Shown: positions 1 to 9,282, numbered from the stretch's first letter. The stretch: DNA of 64,000 bases from Paenibacillus sedimenti (GCF_014534655.1 NZ_JACVVD010000014.1:62001-126000), one strand, 5' to 3'. Numbers and translations: made by a program. Notes: generated from the sequence alone by a model not told the origin.

Positions 1-345
1 CGTTTGCACGAGAAAGCGCTTATAGAAGGAATCAAAGCTATGGGTTTGGAGTTATTTAATGATGTGTCCTGGAAGCTTCCTATGGTCACCTGCGTGACAA
101 TTCCAGATGGTATCGATGGTGAGGCAGTAAGAACGATGCTGCTTGAGCAGTTTGGTATAGAGATCGCTAGCTCATTTGGCCCTCTTCATGGCAAAATCTG
201 GCGAATTGGTACTATGGGATACAGCTGCCGGAAAGAAAATGTTTTATTTGTTCTAGCGGCGCTTGAGGCTGTATTGATTCGCCATCATGCATCCATTCAA
301 ATTGGACAAGGTTTACAAGCTGCGCTTAATGTATATGAGTCCTAA
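1..345 (+). CDS. pucG: PucG-type aminotransferase, C-terminal part (5' end outside window)
   Basis: The frame is open from base 1, so the gene starts upstream; only about 114 C-terminal residues are present. They match the end of class V PLP-dependent aminotransferases of the alanine/ureidoglycine-glyoxylate type, with the typical tail IWRIGTMGYSCRKENV. PucG moves an amino group to glyoxylate during purine ring breakdown. The PLP lysine lies outside the window. The following purine-type permease and two hydrolases support a ureide or purine catabolic role. A general serine/alanine-glyoxylate aminotransferase is the main alternative. Confidence 0.8.
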   Translation, partial: RLHEKALIEGIKAMGLELFNDVSWKLPMVTCVTIPDGIDGEAVRTMLLEQFGIEIASSFGPLHGKIWRIGTMGYSCRKENVLFVLAALEAVLIRHHASIQIGQGLQAALNVYES

Positions 346-393
346 CATGCAGGTAAAGTAATTTGAATAATTCGTTTTGAATTTAAAATTTAA

Positions 394-423
394 AAAGATT
401 CCGGGTATTGCCGGAATCTTTTT
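394..423 (+). terminator. Intrinsic terminator after pucG
   Basis: AAAGATTCCGG pairs with CCGGAATCTTT around a six-base loop and ends in a T run. It separates pucG from the permease, which has its own ribosome binding site. Confidence 0.85.
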
Positions 424-468
424 GCGCAGGATAAAAATGCTCTTCTAAAAGATATAGAAGGTGGACTT

Positions 469-1785
469 ATGACAAAGCTGTTCAAAATGGAATATTGGCT
501 TGGCGGGCTGCAATGGCTTTTTTTTCTTTTCACAAATACGGTTGTAATTCCTATTACTGTAGGAGCGGCTTTCCAGCTTCCTCAAGACAAAATTATATTC
601 CTGGTTCAATTCTCCTTTCTTTTTACTGGATTAGCCTGTATATTACAAGCTCTATTAGGACATAGACGATCCGTGATGGAGGGGCAATCCGGATTGTGGT
701 GGGGAGTAATTTTAAGTCTTTGTTACGCAGCTCCTTCTCAAGGGATATCGTTAACGACTCTTGGGGGAAGCCTGGCTGTCGGGATTATGATCTCCGGGTT
801 TATCACGATACTCATTGGTTTAAGCGGGATTTCACAGCATCTTTCCAAATGGTTTAACCCAGGTGTAATGGCTGTATTCATGCTTCTTTTAGGATGCAGA
901 TTAAATTCAATTTTCTTAAAGGTAATGCTGGGTATTCCCTTTGGGGCTCACTCGGATACGTCACACATTGACCTGCCCATTTTCTTACTATCTAGTACTG
1001 TTGCCGTTTTTGTTATTGTTCTCAGTATTAAAGCTCTCCCTTCGATTAGTAAATATTCGTTATTAATCGGGATCATTGGAGGATGGATTTTGTATGAGTT
1101 GTTATTTACCGGCATGGAAACCATAGACATTTCAGGGAAATTAGATATTGAACTATTTCCTCTTGGTGCACCTAGTCTGGATGTAGGGGTTATTTTAATC
1201 GCTGTCATCGCGGGTCTTATTAACACATCTAATACATTTGGAGCGTTAAAGGGTACTGATGAGATCTATAAAACAAATGCGAGCGGAAAACAATATAGAA
1301 GCTCGTTTACAATAAGCGGGTTATTCGTTATTATTTCGGGGTTGTTTGGGATGGTTCCCTATGCCCCATATGTATCGTCAATCGGTTTTCTCAATCAAAC
1401 TAAAATTTTGGAGCGAATCCCATTTATCATTGGTGGCGGGATGTTTATGCTGATGGGGGTTACACCTGCCATAAGCAGCTTAATGGCCAAGCTTCCTTTA
1501 AGTGTTGGAAGTGCCGTTTTGCTTGTGACTTATTTACGTCTGCTGCACACATCTCTTCAATATTTTGCGCAAATTCAATTAAATACGGCGAATGTGTATC
1601 GTTTAGCGGCTCCGTTATTCATTGGAATTATTTTCATGACATTTCCTGCATCTTACTTCGAAACAATTCCAAGTATTTTGCGCCCGTTACTAAGCAATGG
1701 GCTATTAGTAGGTATTTTATTATCTCTTTTACTAGAAAATATCCGGTTTAAGCGGTTAACAATCAAAAAAAGGGTCAGCACATGA
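469..1785 (+). CDS. NCS2-family purine/pyrimidine permease
   Basis: A 438-residue integral membrane protein with about 12 to 14 hydrophobic segments and the nucleobase:cation symporter-2 pattern (MEGQSGLWWG in the first third, internal NTSNTFGALKG). It probably imports a purine such as urate, xanthine or allantoin by cation symport. AAGGTGG precedes the ATG. Its stop codon overlaps an upstream in-frame ATG of the amidase (ATGA), so the two are co-transcribed. The substrate cannot be read from sequence; the purine idea rests on neighbours. Confidence 0.85.
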   Translation: MTKLFKMEYWLGGLQWLFFLFTNTVVIPITVGAAFQLPQDKIIFLVQFSFLFTGLACILQALLGHRRSVMEGQSGLWWGVILSLCYAAPSQGISLTTLGGSLAVGIMISGFITILIGLSGISQHLSKWFNPGVMAVFMLLLGCRLNSIFLKVMLGIPFGAHSDTSHIDLPIFLLSSTVAVFVIVLSIKALPSISKYSLLIGIIGGWILYELLFTGMETIDISGKLDIELFPLGAPSLDVGVILIAVIAGLINTSNTFGALKGTDEIYKTNASGKQYRSSFTISGLFVIISGLFGMVPYAPYVSSIGFLNQTKILERIPFIIGGGMFMLMGVTPAISSLMAKLPLSVGSAVLLVTYLRLLHTSLQYFAQIQLNTANVYRLAAPLFIGIIFMTFPASYFETIPSILRPLLSNGLLVGILLSLLLENIRFKRLTIKKRVST

Positions 1786-1817
1786 AAGAGTTTTTTATTG
1801 ATCTGGAGGGAGTCACG

Positions 1818-3005
1818 ATGATTAATAAGTGGAATGCATTTGTGGATGAAAATTTAAATATTAAATCAACGGAATCAGGGCGGTTAAACGGTTTGACGTT
1901 TGCGGTAAAAGATGTGTTTGCGATTCAAGGTTATAGAAGCGGAGCAGGAAACCCTGATTGGCTCCGCACACACGGTCCTGCTGCTCAGCATGCACTTGCT
2001 ATTGATCGCCTGCTTATGCATGGAGCCAATTTAAAGGGAACTGTGCAAACAGATGAATTGATGTACAGCTTGAATGGAGAGAACTTCCATTACGGTACCC
2101 CGGTAAATCCAAAGGCCCCGAATCGGATTCCAGGAGGATCCTCCAGCGGATCTGCCGTTGCAGTCGCCGCAGGATTGGTAGATTTTGCTATAGGAACAGA
2201 TACGGGGGGATCTGTTCGTATCCCATCCTCCTACTGCGGGATATACGGATTTCGGCCTACACACGGTGCAGTTCCGATTGAAGGAGTAATTCCGTTAGCC
2301 GAAAGCTTTGATACCGTTGGATGGATGAGCCGAAATCCTCAATTGTTATTAGAGGTTGGTCGAGTTTTAATTGACGGTCAAAGTACGGAAGGTCAGTTTA
2401 ACAACATCTTTTTAGCGGAAGAGGCATGGGGGCTGTTGGAAAAAGAAAACAAAGAAGCTCTATTGGCCTTTCTTCCTTCCGTTAAGGAAATAACGAATCA
2501 TTGTGAGTGGATAAAGATTTCTGAACAGGGGTTGGCTGAGTGGTCGAGTACGTTTCGTATCCTTCAGGGGTTGGAGATTTGGAGCGAACATGGCGAATGG
2601 ATTGAAAAGGAGACTCCGAATTTTGGACCCGGCATTGCAGAAAGATTTCGATGGACAAGTACATTGAAAAAGAGTGAAAGCACCCGTCATTATGAATTAA
2701 GGGAAAACGTTCGTCAATTTATGTCAAATTTGCTGGGAGAAGAAGGTTTATTAGTTATTCCAACAGCTCCTGGAGCAGCTCCCTTGCTCAATCTGCAAGG
2801 AGAGCAGGCAGAGCAATATCGGGCAAAAACAATGCAGCTATCCTGTATAGCAGGTTTAGCCGGCTTGCCGCAAATTACGCTTCCTTTAGCAGAAGTGAAC
2901 GGATTGCCAATAGGATTATCGTTCATGGCCAATCATCACCGGGACCTGAATCTATTGCACTGGATTACGGAGCTGTTAACGAAAAAGGCAGCTCTGGCTA
3001 GATAA
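1818..3005 (+). CDS. Amidase-signature hydrolase
   Basis: About 395 residues of amidase-signature family. The Ser-cisSer-Lys triad is visible: Lys in FAVKDVF (about residue 31), the cis-Ser in GGSSSGSAVAVAAG and the nucleophile in DTGGSVRIPSS. I chose ATG 1818 because GGAGGG sits 8 bases upstream; an in-frame ATG at 1782 overlaps the permease stop but has no clear ribosome site. It cleaves an amide, plausibly an allantoin-derived ureide, given the flanking permease and FAH-family gene. Without those neighbours only a generic amidase call would be safe. Confidence 0.85.
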   Translation: MINKWNAFVDENLNIKSTESGRLNGLTFAVKDVFAIQGYRSGAGNPDWLRTHGPAAQHALAIDRLLMHGANLKGTVQTDELMYSLNGENFHYGTPVNPKAPNRIPGGSSSGSAVAVAAGLVDFAIGTDTGGSVRIPSSYCGIYGFRPTHGAVPIEGVIPLAESFDTVGWMSRNPQLLLEVGRVLIDGQSTEGQFNNIFLAEEAWGLLEKENKEALLAFLPSVKEITNHCEWIKISEQGLAEWSSTFRILQGLEIWSEHGEWIEKETPNFGPGIAERFRWTSTLKKSESTRHYELRENVRQFMSNLLGEEGLLVIPTAPGAAPLLNLQGEQAEQYRAKTMQLSCIAGLAGLPQITLPLAEVNGLPIGLSFMANHHRDLNLLHWITELLTKKAALAR

Positions 3006-3014
3006 GGAGAAGAT

Positions 3015-3872
3015 ATGAAGCTAGCAACAGTTAAAATAAATGGCGAGGAAACCGCGGCAGTCATTTCAGATGACAAGGTTATTTTGATTAAAACGATAAA
3101 TGAAATAGAGAATAAAGATTGGAGCACGGACCTTTTTCATATTTTACAGAGTGACCAATTATCTGAAATGAACCTTTGGTATAAGAACGAGGGAGAAAAC
3201 GAATTACGCGATTTCCCTCATATTCAGGCTGATGAAATAAGCTATGCGCCGCTGTATCGCAACCCTGGAAAAATACTGGGTGTCGGCATGAATTATATGG
3301 AAAAGGCCATTGAGTTGTCAGGTAAAGCTCCGGAAGAAATGCCGGTAATTTTTATGAAGCCAGATACAAGCTTGATTGGTGCTGGTGAGGCTATTCAACT
3401 GCCTGCTCAATCCAGTAACGTAACAGCGGAAGCGGAACTGGGAATCATTATTGGGAAATCATGCAAGGACGTTAAAGAAGAGGATGCTTACAGTGTTGTG
3501 GCTGGTTTTACTACGACCTTAGATATGACGGCAAAGGATATTCATGCAAAAAATCCCCGTTATTTACAGCTGGCCAAAAGCTTTAATACGTTCTTTAGCT
3601 TTGGCCCATATTTCATCACGGCTGATGAGTTTCCTGAGTTAAAGGATGTTACCGTAGAAACAGTTTTGAATGGGGAAGTACATCACCGTAATGTCGTGGC
3701 GAATATGATGTATCAACCGGGTTGGATTGTATCGTTTATCTCGCACATCATGACATTATATCCAGGTGATATTATTATGACTGGTACGCCTGGATCTGTA
3801 GTGATTCGTGAAGGCGATGTCGCCCAGTGTAATATTGAGCCATTTAAGCCATTGCGAAATCCTATAGCTTAA
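3015..3872 (+). CDS. Fumarylacetoacetate hydrolase (FAH) family protein
   Basis: A 285-residue protein with a short N-terminal domain and the FAH C-terminal fold: GKILGVGMNYMEKA, the acidic metal-binding stretch TAEAELGIIIG, then DMTAKD and TGTPGSV. Such enzymes hydrolyse or decarboxylate beta-diketo acids or cleave ureidoglycolate using Mg2+ or Mn2+. It follows the amidase by 9 bases with AAGGAGA as ribosome site, and a terminator follows, so it closes the operon. Ureidoglycolate lyase fits the context but is inference. Confidence 0.8.
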   Translation: MKLATVKINGEETAAVISDDKVILIKTINEIENKDWSTDLFHILQSDQLSEMNLWYKNEGENELRDFPHIQADEISYAPLYRNPGKILGVGMNYMEKAIELSGKAPEEMPVIFMKPDTSLIGAGEAIQLPAQSSNVTAEAELGIIIGKSCKDVKEEDAYSVVAGFTTTLDMTAKDIHAKNPRYLQLAKSFNTFFSFGPYFITADEFPELKDVTVETVLNGEVHHRNVVANMMYQPGWIVSFISHIMTLYPGDIIMTGTPGSVVIREGDVAQCNIEPFKPLRNPIA

Positions 3873-3908
3873 ATTTCTTTAAATTGAAAAGTAAAAAAGA
3901 GATAAAAG

Positions 3909-3942
3909 CCAGGTGTTGTGTTAACAGACGCCTGGTTTTTTT
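3909..3942 (+). terminator. Intrinsic terminator of the catabolic operon
   Basis: CCAGGTGT pairs with ACGCCTGG across a short loop, followed by seven Ts. Confidence 0.85.
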
Positions 3943-4016
3943 ACACATAGGAAAGCATAAGTTTTTCGGGATTCGAAAACGGCTTTCATATTGGCGATAA
4001 AACCTAATATAGGGAT

Positions 4017-4310
4017 CTTTGGTCGGAGACCAAAGCCTCTCCTCAATAAACGCGGTCGCTCATCCTTGAATGGCCTCGATAGAGGTTTTCTCATTTTGTG
4101 AGTAAAGTTTTAAAATACATTACATGAAATGTAAGTATTTTTTTATTTTTTGGTTAAAGAGTACAATGAAAAAATCGAAAATCCATATTTCTTCTAATGA
4201 TTTGACGAAAAATAAGAAGTAAAATGTAAAATATATATCCGAAGTAATATTTTATTACATAGGAGGTAATGATTTTTGACTCTAAGGCTTTAAAAAAACA
4301 GTTTTAGTAT
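4017..4310 (+). promoter_or_regulatory. Upstream region of dctA with dyads and short leader frames
   Basis: This AT-rich gap between the FAH gene and dctA has no long gene. It contains an 8-bp perfect hairpin CTTTGGTC-GGA-GACCAAAG (4017-4035), a dyad TTACAT-GAA-ATGTAA (4120-4134) and a dyad GTAATA-TTT-TATTAC (4244-4258). A consensus ribosome site AGGAGG (4261-4266) precedes only tiny frames: TTG at 4276 with stop at 4291, or ATG at 4269 with 12 codons. A start-stop ATGTAA (4378-4383) sits just before the dctA start. The dyads are candidate operators; no regulator is identifiable. Confidence 0.4.
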
Positions 4311-4384
4311 TGATTTATGTTAGAGATGTTAGAACTGTTCAAAAGACGGCGGCAAACAATAAAAAAGGGAGTTGAGTATGTAAA

Positions 4385-5719
4385 ATGAATTCGGGTGTGG
4401 AAGTAGTAAAGAAACCTTTTTATCAAGGACTTTTTTTTCAAATTATCGTATCCATTGTCGGGGGTATTTTGGTGGGTTATTTTTGGCCGACCATTGGCGT
4501 TGCCCTAAAACCAATCGGTGACGGCTTCATCAAGCTTATCAAAATGATCATTGCACCGCTTGTTTTCGGCGTTGTTGTCGTTGGGATCGCAAAGGTTGGC
4601 AATATTAAAACTGTAGGGCGAATCGGTGGAAAGACCCTCCTCTACTTTGAAGTCATAACAACCCTCGCATTAATTATAGGCATGGTAGTGGCCAACTTAA
4701 CTAACCCCGGTACAGGCATGCATATCGATCCTGCATCCTTGTCAACAGATGCCGTAGCTAAAGCAACCAAGAGTTCAGCACTCCCTAGCGGAGCGCAGTT
4801 TTTCCTGAATATCATCCCTGATAGTGCGGTCTCGGCGTTTGCGAATAACGCTATGCTGCAGGTGCTGCTGGTTTCTTGCTTATTCGGATTTGCACTCATC
4901 CACGTAGGCGGACGAACCTCGGAGGTTCTTATTAGTTTTCTGGAGCATGTCAATAAAGTGGTGTTCCAAATCATGGGCTATATTATGAAGCTTACGGCTT
5001 TAGCAACATTCGGCGCCATGGCTTTCACCGTTAGTCAATACGGGATTCAAACACTCGCTTCATTCGGTAAATTATTTCTTGCCATGACCATCGCTTGTCT
5101 TGTTTTTCTTCTTGTACTGGCTATCATCACACGTGTATATGTGGGAATCAGTTTATGGAAGTTAACCCTCTATATCCGCGAAGAGATCATTCTCGCGTTC
5201 GCAACGGGTTCGTCGGAAGCAGTCATGCCGCAGCTCATGAACAAGTTCGAACATGCCGGTTGCAACCGGGCAGTTGTCGGTCTTGTTGTACCGACCGGCT
5301 ATTCGTTCAATCTGGATGGAGCCTCGATTTATTTATCACTTGCATTGGTATTTCTCGCTCAAGCGACCGGAGTCGATTTGGGTCTTACCGAACAACTTGT
5401 GCTGCTGGGCGTACTATTGTTAACGTCCAAGGGGATGGCAGGGATACCGGGTTCAGCTTTTGTTGCACTATCAGCAACGGCTGCATCAACCGGTTCGATC
5501 TCCATGGCTGCGGTTGCTCTGATGCTTGCGCCTGATCGATTCATGGGGAATTATCGTACAACCGTGAACATTATTGGTTACGCTGTTGCCACCTTCGTCA
5601 TTGCGCGTTGGGAGGGCTTGTTTGATCGTGACCGTGCGAAAGGCGCACTCGATGGCAGCCTAGTTTATATCGCTGGCGATCCTAGTGCCTTAGCCGCAAA
5701 TCAGCAGCAAGCTATCTGA
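4385..5719 (+). CDS. dctA: C4-dicarboxylate:cation symporter (DctA, DAACS family)
   Basis: A 444-residue membrane transporter with the family signatures in order: TGSSEAVMPQLMNK (hairpin HP1 region), GYSFNLDGA, and TSKGMAGIPGSAFV (HP2 region). DctA imports succinate, fumarate and malate with cations. Length fits the family (about 420-450). The start ATG at 4385 is 13 bases from GGGAG; the same site is better spaced for a start-stop ATGTAA at 4378, an odd arrangement that could lower initiation. It appears to be a single-gene unit. A glutamate/aspartate porter of the same superfamily is less likely. Confidence 0.9.
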   Translation: MNSGVEVVKKPFYQGLFFQIIVSIVGGILVGYFWPTIGVALKPIGDGFIKLIKMIIAPLVFGVVVVGIAKVGNIKTVGRIGGKTLLYFEVITTLALIIGMVVANLTNPGTGMHIDPASLSTDAVAKATKSSALPSGAQFFLNIIPDSAVSAFANNAMLQVLLVSCLFGFALIHVGGRTSEVLISFLEHVNKVVFQIMGYIMKLTALATFGAMAFTVSQYGIQTLASFGKLFLAMTIACLVFLLVLAIITRVYVGISLWKLTLYIREEIILAFATGSSEAVMPQLMNKFEHAGCNRAVVGLVVPTGYSFNLDGASIYLSLALVFLAQATGVDLGLTEQLVLLGVLLLTSKGMAGIPGSAFVALSATAASTGSISMAAVALMLAPDRFMGNYRTTVNIIGYAVATFVIARWEGLFDRDRAKGALDGSLVYIAGDPSALAANQQQAI

Positions 5720-5956
5720 CCTTTACTCAGAGTTACGCTACCCGCCTCCCTAAACAATTTTTAGCATCGCGCGGCGGCGAATTGTGGATTTGCCAAACCA
5801 CGGCTCATCTCCATAAAAATACAAAGGATATCCGAGAGAGTGTCTGAAAAATCAATCATATTTTGCCGCTTTGGCAAGCATAAGCATGATTTTTGGTCCG
5901 GCAAAAATATGCATGATTATGAATTACAGCATATTTTGCCTCGGAAGGTGCACTTA

Positions 5957-5987
5957 CAAAAAAGTCCCAGTATAGGGGCTTTTTTTG
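5957..5987 (+). terminator. Intrinsic terminator
   Basis: AAAAAAGTCCC pairs with GGGGCTTTTTT around AGTATA and ends in Ts. It lies in the 300-bp gap between dctA and the ribA-like gene. The same gap has a long dyad with arms near 5859-5873 and 5903-5916 (CATATTTTGCC against GGCAAAAATATG). No gene is evident there. Confidence 0.7.
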
Positions 5988-6021
5988 TGTATTTATTGAG
6001 AATAAGGAGCTCATGTGAACC

Positions 6022-6704
6022 ATGATGAGGCGGATAGTGCCTACAAGAGAAAATAAAACTAATTAAAACAGACAAAGGAGCCATATATCTTGTCGGACCC
6101 ATTGAACTGCCGGTTAACTTACTTGGGGAAACAGCCCAGTTTAAGTGGTACTGCTGGCTCAATTGCAGCAAAGTGACGGAAGATTTTGAGCGTATTATCG
6201 CCAAATTATCATCTGTAAATTTAGCTGAATTTCAACAATCGAGTGTGCTTGTCCATGGGGATTATTTTTGGCAGCAAGCGATGTGACTGCGGATATCAAC
6301 TCAAACAGTCGATGAAACATATCTCCGAGCATGGAAGCGGCGCGATATTTTATCTGGCAAACCATGAAGGAAGAGGCATCGGGCTCTTCAGCAAAGCACT
6401 CGCCTATATTCTACAGGAAAACGGATATGATACGGCGGATGCTAATCTTAAACTTGGTTTTGTTGACGATTCGCGAGATTATAGCGATGCGATAAGGGTT
6501 TTAAAAGCACTTCGGACAAAACCGGTCACACTGATCACAAACAACCCAAGAAAACTAGACGCGCTAAGTAAGGCAGGTCTGGATATAGAGGATCGGGTGC
6601 AGCTTTGGGGAGATGTCTCCGAGTATAACGAGAAATATTTGAAAACGAAAATCGAGCGGTCTGGACACTTGAATGAAGGCGAAGGCTGTTGCAATAATGA
6701 CTAA
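6022..6704 (+). pseudogene. Divergent GTP cyclohydrolase II (RibA-like), two frameshifts
   Basis: Three frames in succession encode one RibA-like protein: MRRIVPTRE from ATG 6025 (or 6022), then TDKGAIYLVGPIELPVNL to about 6262, then FGSKRCDCGYQLKQSM to the stop at 6704. Each switch is explained by one extra base in a homopolymer (A run near 6050-6058, T run near 6265-6269). RibA opens the imidazole ring of GTP for riboflavin synthesis. The CDCG zinc ligands and the GRGIGL loop are present. The first zinc cysteine of classical RibA (SECLTGD) reads SVLVHGD here, so this belongs to a divergent subfamily even before the frameshifts. Either a pseudogene or an assembly artefact. Confidence 0.7.
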
Positions 6705-6721
6705 GCACGTCCTGGCATGAA

Positions 6722-8137
6722 TTAAGGGATATCGTACATATTTAAATCCCTGAGATTTTCTTTCAAGATCTCCAATCCTCTTTTTAATTCCTCCAAAGAA
6801 TTTGTAGAGGCAAGAGCTATTCTCAAAAACTTGTCCTGTGTACTGGCCCCACTTAAAAAGCGATCTGAGTGAAAAACACGAATACCTTTGTTCAGAAAGT
6901 AACTCTCCATCCGTGATCCATCGCCATTGTCCGATATGGGAAGCCATCTATAAAAGCTCAGTGGATGACCAGTGTGGAAAGACAGTGGGAAAAACTCTGA
7001 AAATATATGATTTGCAGATTGAGCCAGCTGTTTTTTTTCCTCAACAACCTCATTCGCTTTTCCCGATAAAATAAGTTCGGTTATAATCTCGGCATCCAAT
7101 GAAGAAGTTTTGACATTGATATTAAAAACAGCCTTTATCATCCTCTCTTTAAAATTCTCCCCAAACACAATGTATGCCACTCGGAGCCCTGAACAGACTG
7201 ACTTGGAGGTACTGCAGATATAGACTGTTTGTTCTGGGATGAGCTGAAACATCGGCTGATCATAATCGGCATTGAAACCAGCTGTCAAAAAGGCGTAAAT
7301 ATCATCTTCAATTAAAATCAAATTACGCTTGCGAATTACAGCAGCTAATTCTTTTTTGCGGTTTTTTGAAACCACTACTGTAGTGGGGTTAGAACAAGAA
7401 GGCATCAAAAAAACGCCATGTACTTCCAGTTGAAGGCACTGATTATCAAGTTCATTCGGCAGCATTCCACATTCGTCACCGGGAATCGGAACTAACTGAA
7501 TACGAAACATTTTTGAAATCTCAATAAAATTTGCGTATGTATAAATATCCACTGCAATTCGGTTGCCCGGTTCAAACAGAGCTAACAACGTGATTGCGAG
7601 CGCATTCTGTGCTCCGGAAACAATAGCCATATTTTCTATGTCCGCATCGATGCCGAAAGCCCTCATCCAATTTAGTCCTGCTATTTTGTGATGTGGTTTT
7701 CCTGTAGGATCATTATAATCCAAAAGCTGTTCTAAATAACTTTTCTCCATTACTCTTTTTGCAGCCAAGGCGACGATAGGGTTTGTTTGTTCAAATGATG
7801 CAACAAAACCAAGTTCAACACATTCACTTGAAATTTTATCTTTTGAAATTGTAATGGAGCGTGCCGCGTTGGGCGAGACAAATGTACCGCTCCCGGTGAC
7901 AGCATAAATTAAGCCTTTAAGTTCACATAGTTTGTAAGCACGTGTAATGGTCGTAAAATTCACATCTAAAAAATCGGCCAACTCCCTTTGTGGAGGAAGT
8001 TTTGTACTGGGAGCTAAATATCCGCTTGCAATGTCATGCTCCAGCAATAAGGCGAGCGAAAGATAGAGCGGACGTTTCAATGCATCTCTGTCGGGTTTCC
8101 ATGACATGGGGTAATCAACGAAGGAATTAATCGGCAT
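6722..8137 (-). CDS. MocR/GntR-type regulator with PLP aminotransferase domain
   Basis: 471 residues: an N-terminal GntR winged helix (LPPQRELADFLDVNFTTITRAYKLCELKGLI) fused to a fold-type I aminotransferase domain with the PLP-lysine region STSKSVCSGLRVAYIVFG. Such proteins sense PLP or amino acids and switch adjacent transport or metabolic genes. I chose ATG 8137 because GAGGT lies 6 bases upstream; an in-frame ATG at 8164 would fall inside the dyad at 8161-8188. It is divergent from azlCD, which is its likely target. Whether it activates or represses is not visible. Confidence 0.88.
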   Translation of the reverse strand: MPINSFVDYPMSWKPDRDALKRPLYLSLALLLEHDIASGYLAPSTKLPPQRELADFLDVNFTTITRAYKLCELKGLIYAVTGSGTFVSPNAARSITISKDKISSECVELGFVASFEQTNPIVALAAKRVMEKSYLEQLLDYNDPTGKPHHKIAGLNWMRAFGIDADIENMAIVSGAQNALAITLLALFEPGNRIAVDIYTYANFIEISKMFRIQLVPIPGDECGMLPNELDNQCLQLEVHGVFLMPSCSNPTTVVVSKNRKKELAAVIRKRNLILIEDDIYAFLTAGFNADYDQPMFQLIPEQTVYICSTSKSVCSGLRVAYIVFGENFKERMIKAVFNINVKTSSLDAEIITELILSGKANEVVEEKKQLAQSANHIFSEFFPLSFHTGHPLSFYRWLPISDNGDGSRMESYFLNKGIRVFHSDRFLSGASTQDKFLRIALASTNSLEELKRGLEILKENLRDLNMYDIP

Positions 8138-8160
8138 GCTGTACCTCGCAAAATTGTAAT

Positions 8161-8188
8161 CCATACAATTATACAGTTGATTGTATGG
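8161..8188. promoter_or_regulatory. Dyad operator between MocR gene and azlCD
   Basis: CCATACAAT and ATTGTATGG form a perfect 9-bp inverted repeat with a 10-bp spacer. A minus-strand TATAAT (8168-8173) lies inside it, so protein binding should affect transcription of the MocR gene itself, and probably of azlC. Confidence 0.6.
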
Positions 8189-8245
8189 ATTTACACTGTT
8201 AACACTGCAATGAAAGTAATTATGCTGAGGAGATGCGAGCTAACC

Positions 8246-8962
8246 ATGAGAAATAAAAATGAACTTCAATTGGCATTTCGTGCGGCTTTTCCCTCTACTA
8301 TCCCCATTTTAACAGGCTTTTTATTCTTGGGGATTGCATATGGCATCTTCATGAATGTATCGGGTTTCAGTGCGGTTTATTCCATCCTAATGAGCCTGCT
8401 TATTTTTGCTGGTTCAATGGAATTTGTTGCTGTCAATCTGTTGCTTGGTACTTTTAATCCATTAGGTGCCCTGTTCCTCACTTTAATGGTAAACGCGCGT
8501 CATCTCTTTTATGGGATATCCATGCTTGAAAAATACTGGGGGACCGGACTAAAAAAGATTTATCTGATTTTTGGTCTATGCGATGAATCTTTCTCTATTA
8601 ATTACACAGCGAATATACCGCAAGAGGTGAATAAAGGATGGTACATGTTCTTCGTCACCATGCTTAATCATAGCTATTGGGTGCTTGGGGCTTCAATTGG
8701 GGGGCTTTTGGGATTGCTGGTGCAATTAAATATGGAAGGGCTTGAGTTTGTTATGACGGCTCTATTTGTTGTCATCTTTATTGAACAATGGAGGAAGGAA
8801 ACTGCACATCACAGCGCGTTATTGGGTTTGGGACTATCACTTTTATGTCTTTTCATTTTTAACAGCGGCAGTTTTATCATCCCTTCCATGATCATCATTC
8901 TATTGGTACTTACTTTGATGAGAAAGCAGCTAGAGAAAACAGGTGAACGTGCATGTCAATGA
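8246..8962 (+). CDS. azlC: AzlC-type branched-chain amino acid exporter subunit
   Basis: 238 residues from ATG 8246 with GAGGAG upstream. Typical AzlC start (AFRAAFPSTIPILTGFLFLGIAYG), then the MNARHLFYGIS motif and CDESFSINY. With AzlD it forms a two-component membrane exporter for branched-chain amino acids or analogues. It overlaps azlD by 10 bases and is divergent from a MocR regulator. Confidence 0.9.
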   Translation: MRNKNELQLAFRAAFPSTIPILTGFLFLGIAYGIFMNVSGFSAVYSILMSLLIFAGSMEFVAVNLLLGTFNPLGALFLTLMVNARHLFYGISMLEKYWGTGLKKIYLIFGLCDESFSINYTANIPQEVNKGWYMFFVTMLNHSYWVLGASIGGLLGLLVQLNMEGLEFVMTALFVVIFIEQWRKETAHHSALLGLGLSLLCLFIFNSGSFIIPSMIIILLVLTLMRKQLEKTGERACQ

Positions 8963-9282
8963 CTTTATTAGAGCGAATGATTACGATTGGAATGGTCGTT
9001 TTGGGAACCATGATGACAAGATTTATTCCATTTATTATTTTTCCATCGGGCCGACCCACACCAAGTTATGTGAGGTATCTCGGCAAAGTATTACCCTCGG
9101 CGGCTCTAGGGTTACTTGTTGTCTATAGTATCAAGGATGTCAAATTGTTATCCGGAAACCACGGTGTACCCGAACTGATTTCAATTGCTATAGTTGCTTG
9201 TCTCCATAATTGGAAGAGAAATATGTTATTGTCTATTGCAAGTGGGACTCTTGTCTATATGTTTATAATTCAATTTTTATAA
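8953..9282 (+). CDS. azlD: AzlD small subunit
   Basis: 109 residues, three to four hydrophobic segments, with the AzlD pattern TMMTRFIPFIIFPSGRPTPSYVRYLGKVLPSAALGLLVVY split over residues 15-60. It overlaps the 3' end of azlC and so is translationally coupled. A weak dyad (TTCGCTATC near 9284, GATAGCGAA near 9325) follows without a T run. Confidence 0.88.
   Translation: MSMTLLERMITIGMVVLGTMMTRFIPFIIFPSGRPTPSYVRYLGKVLPSAALGLLVVYSIKDVKLLSGNHGVPELISIAIVACLHNWKRNMLLSIASGTLVYMFIIQFL

Noticed and set aside
5840..6025. 61-codon plus-strand frame upstream of the ribA-like gene
   Set aside because: Runs through a terminator hairpin, lacks a ribosome site and resembles no protein.
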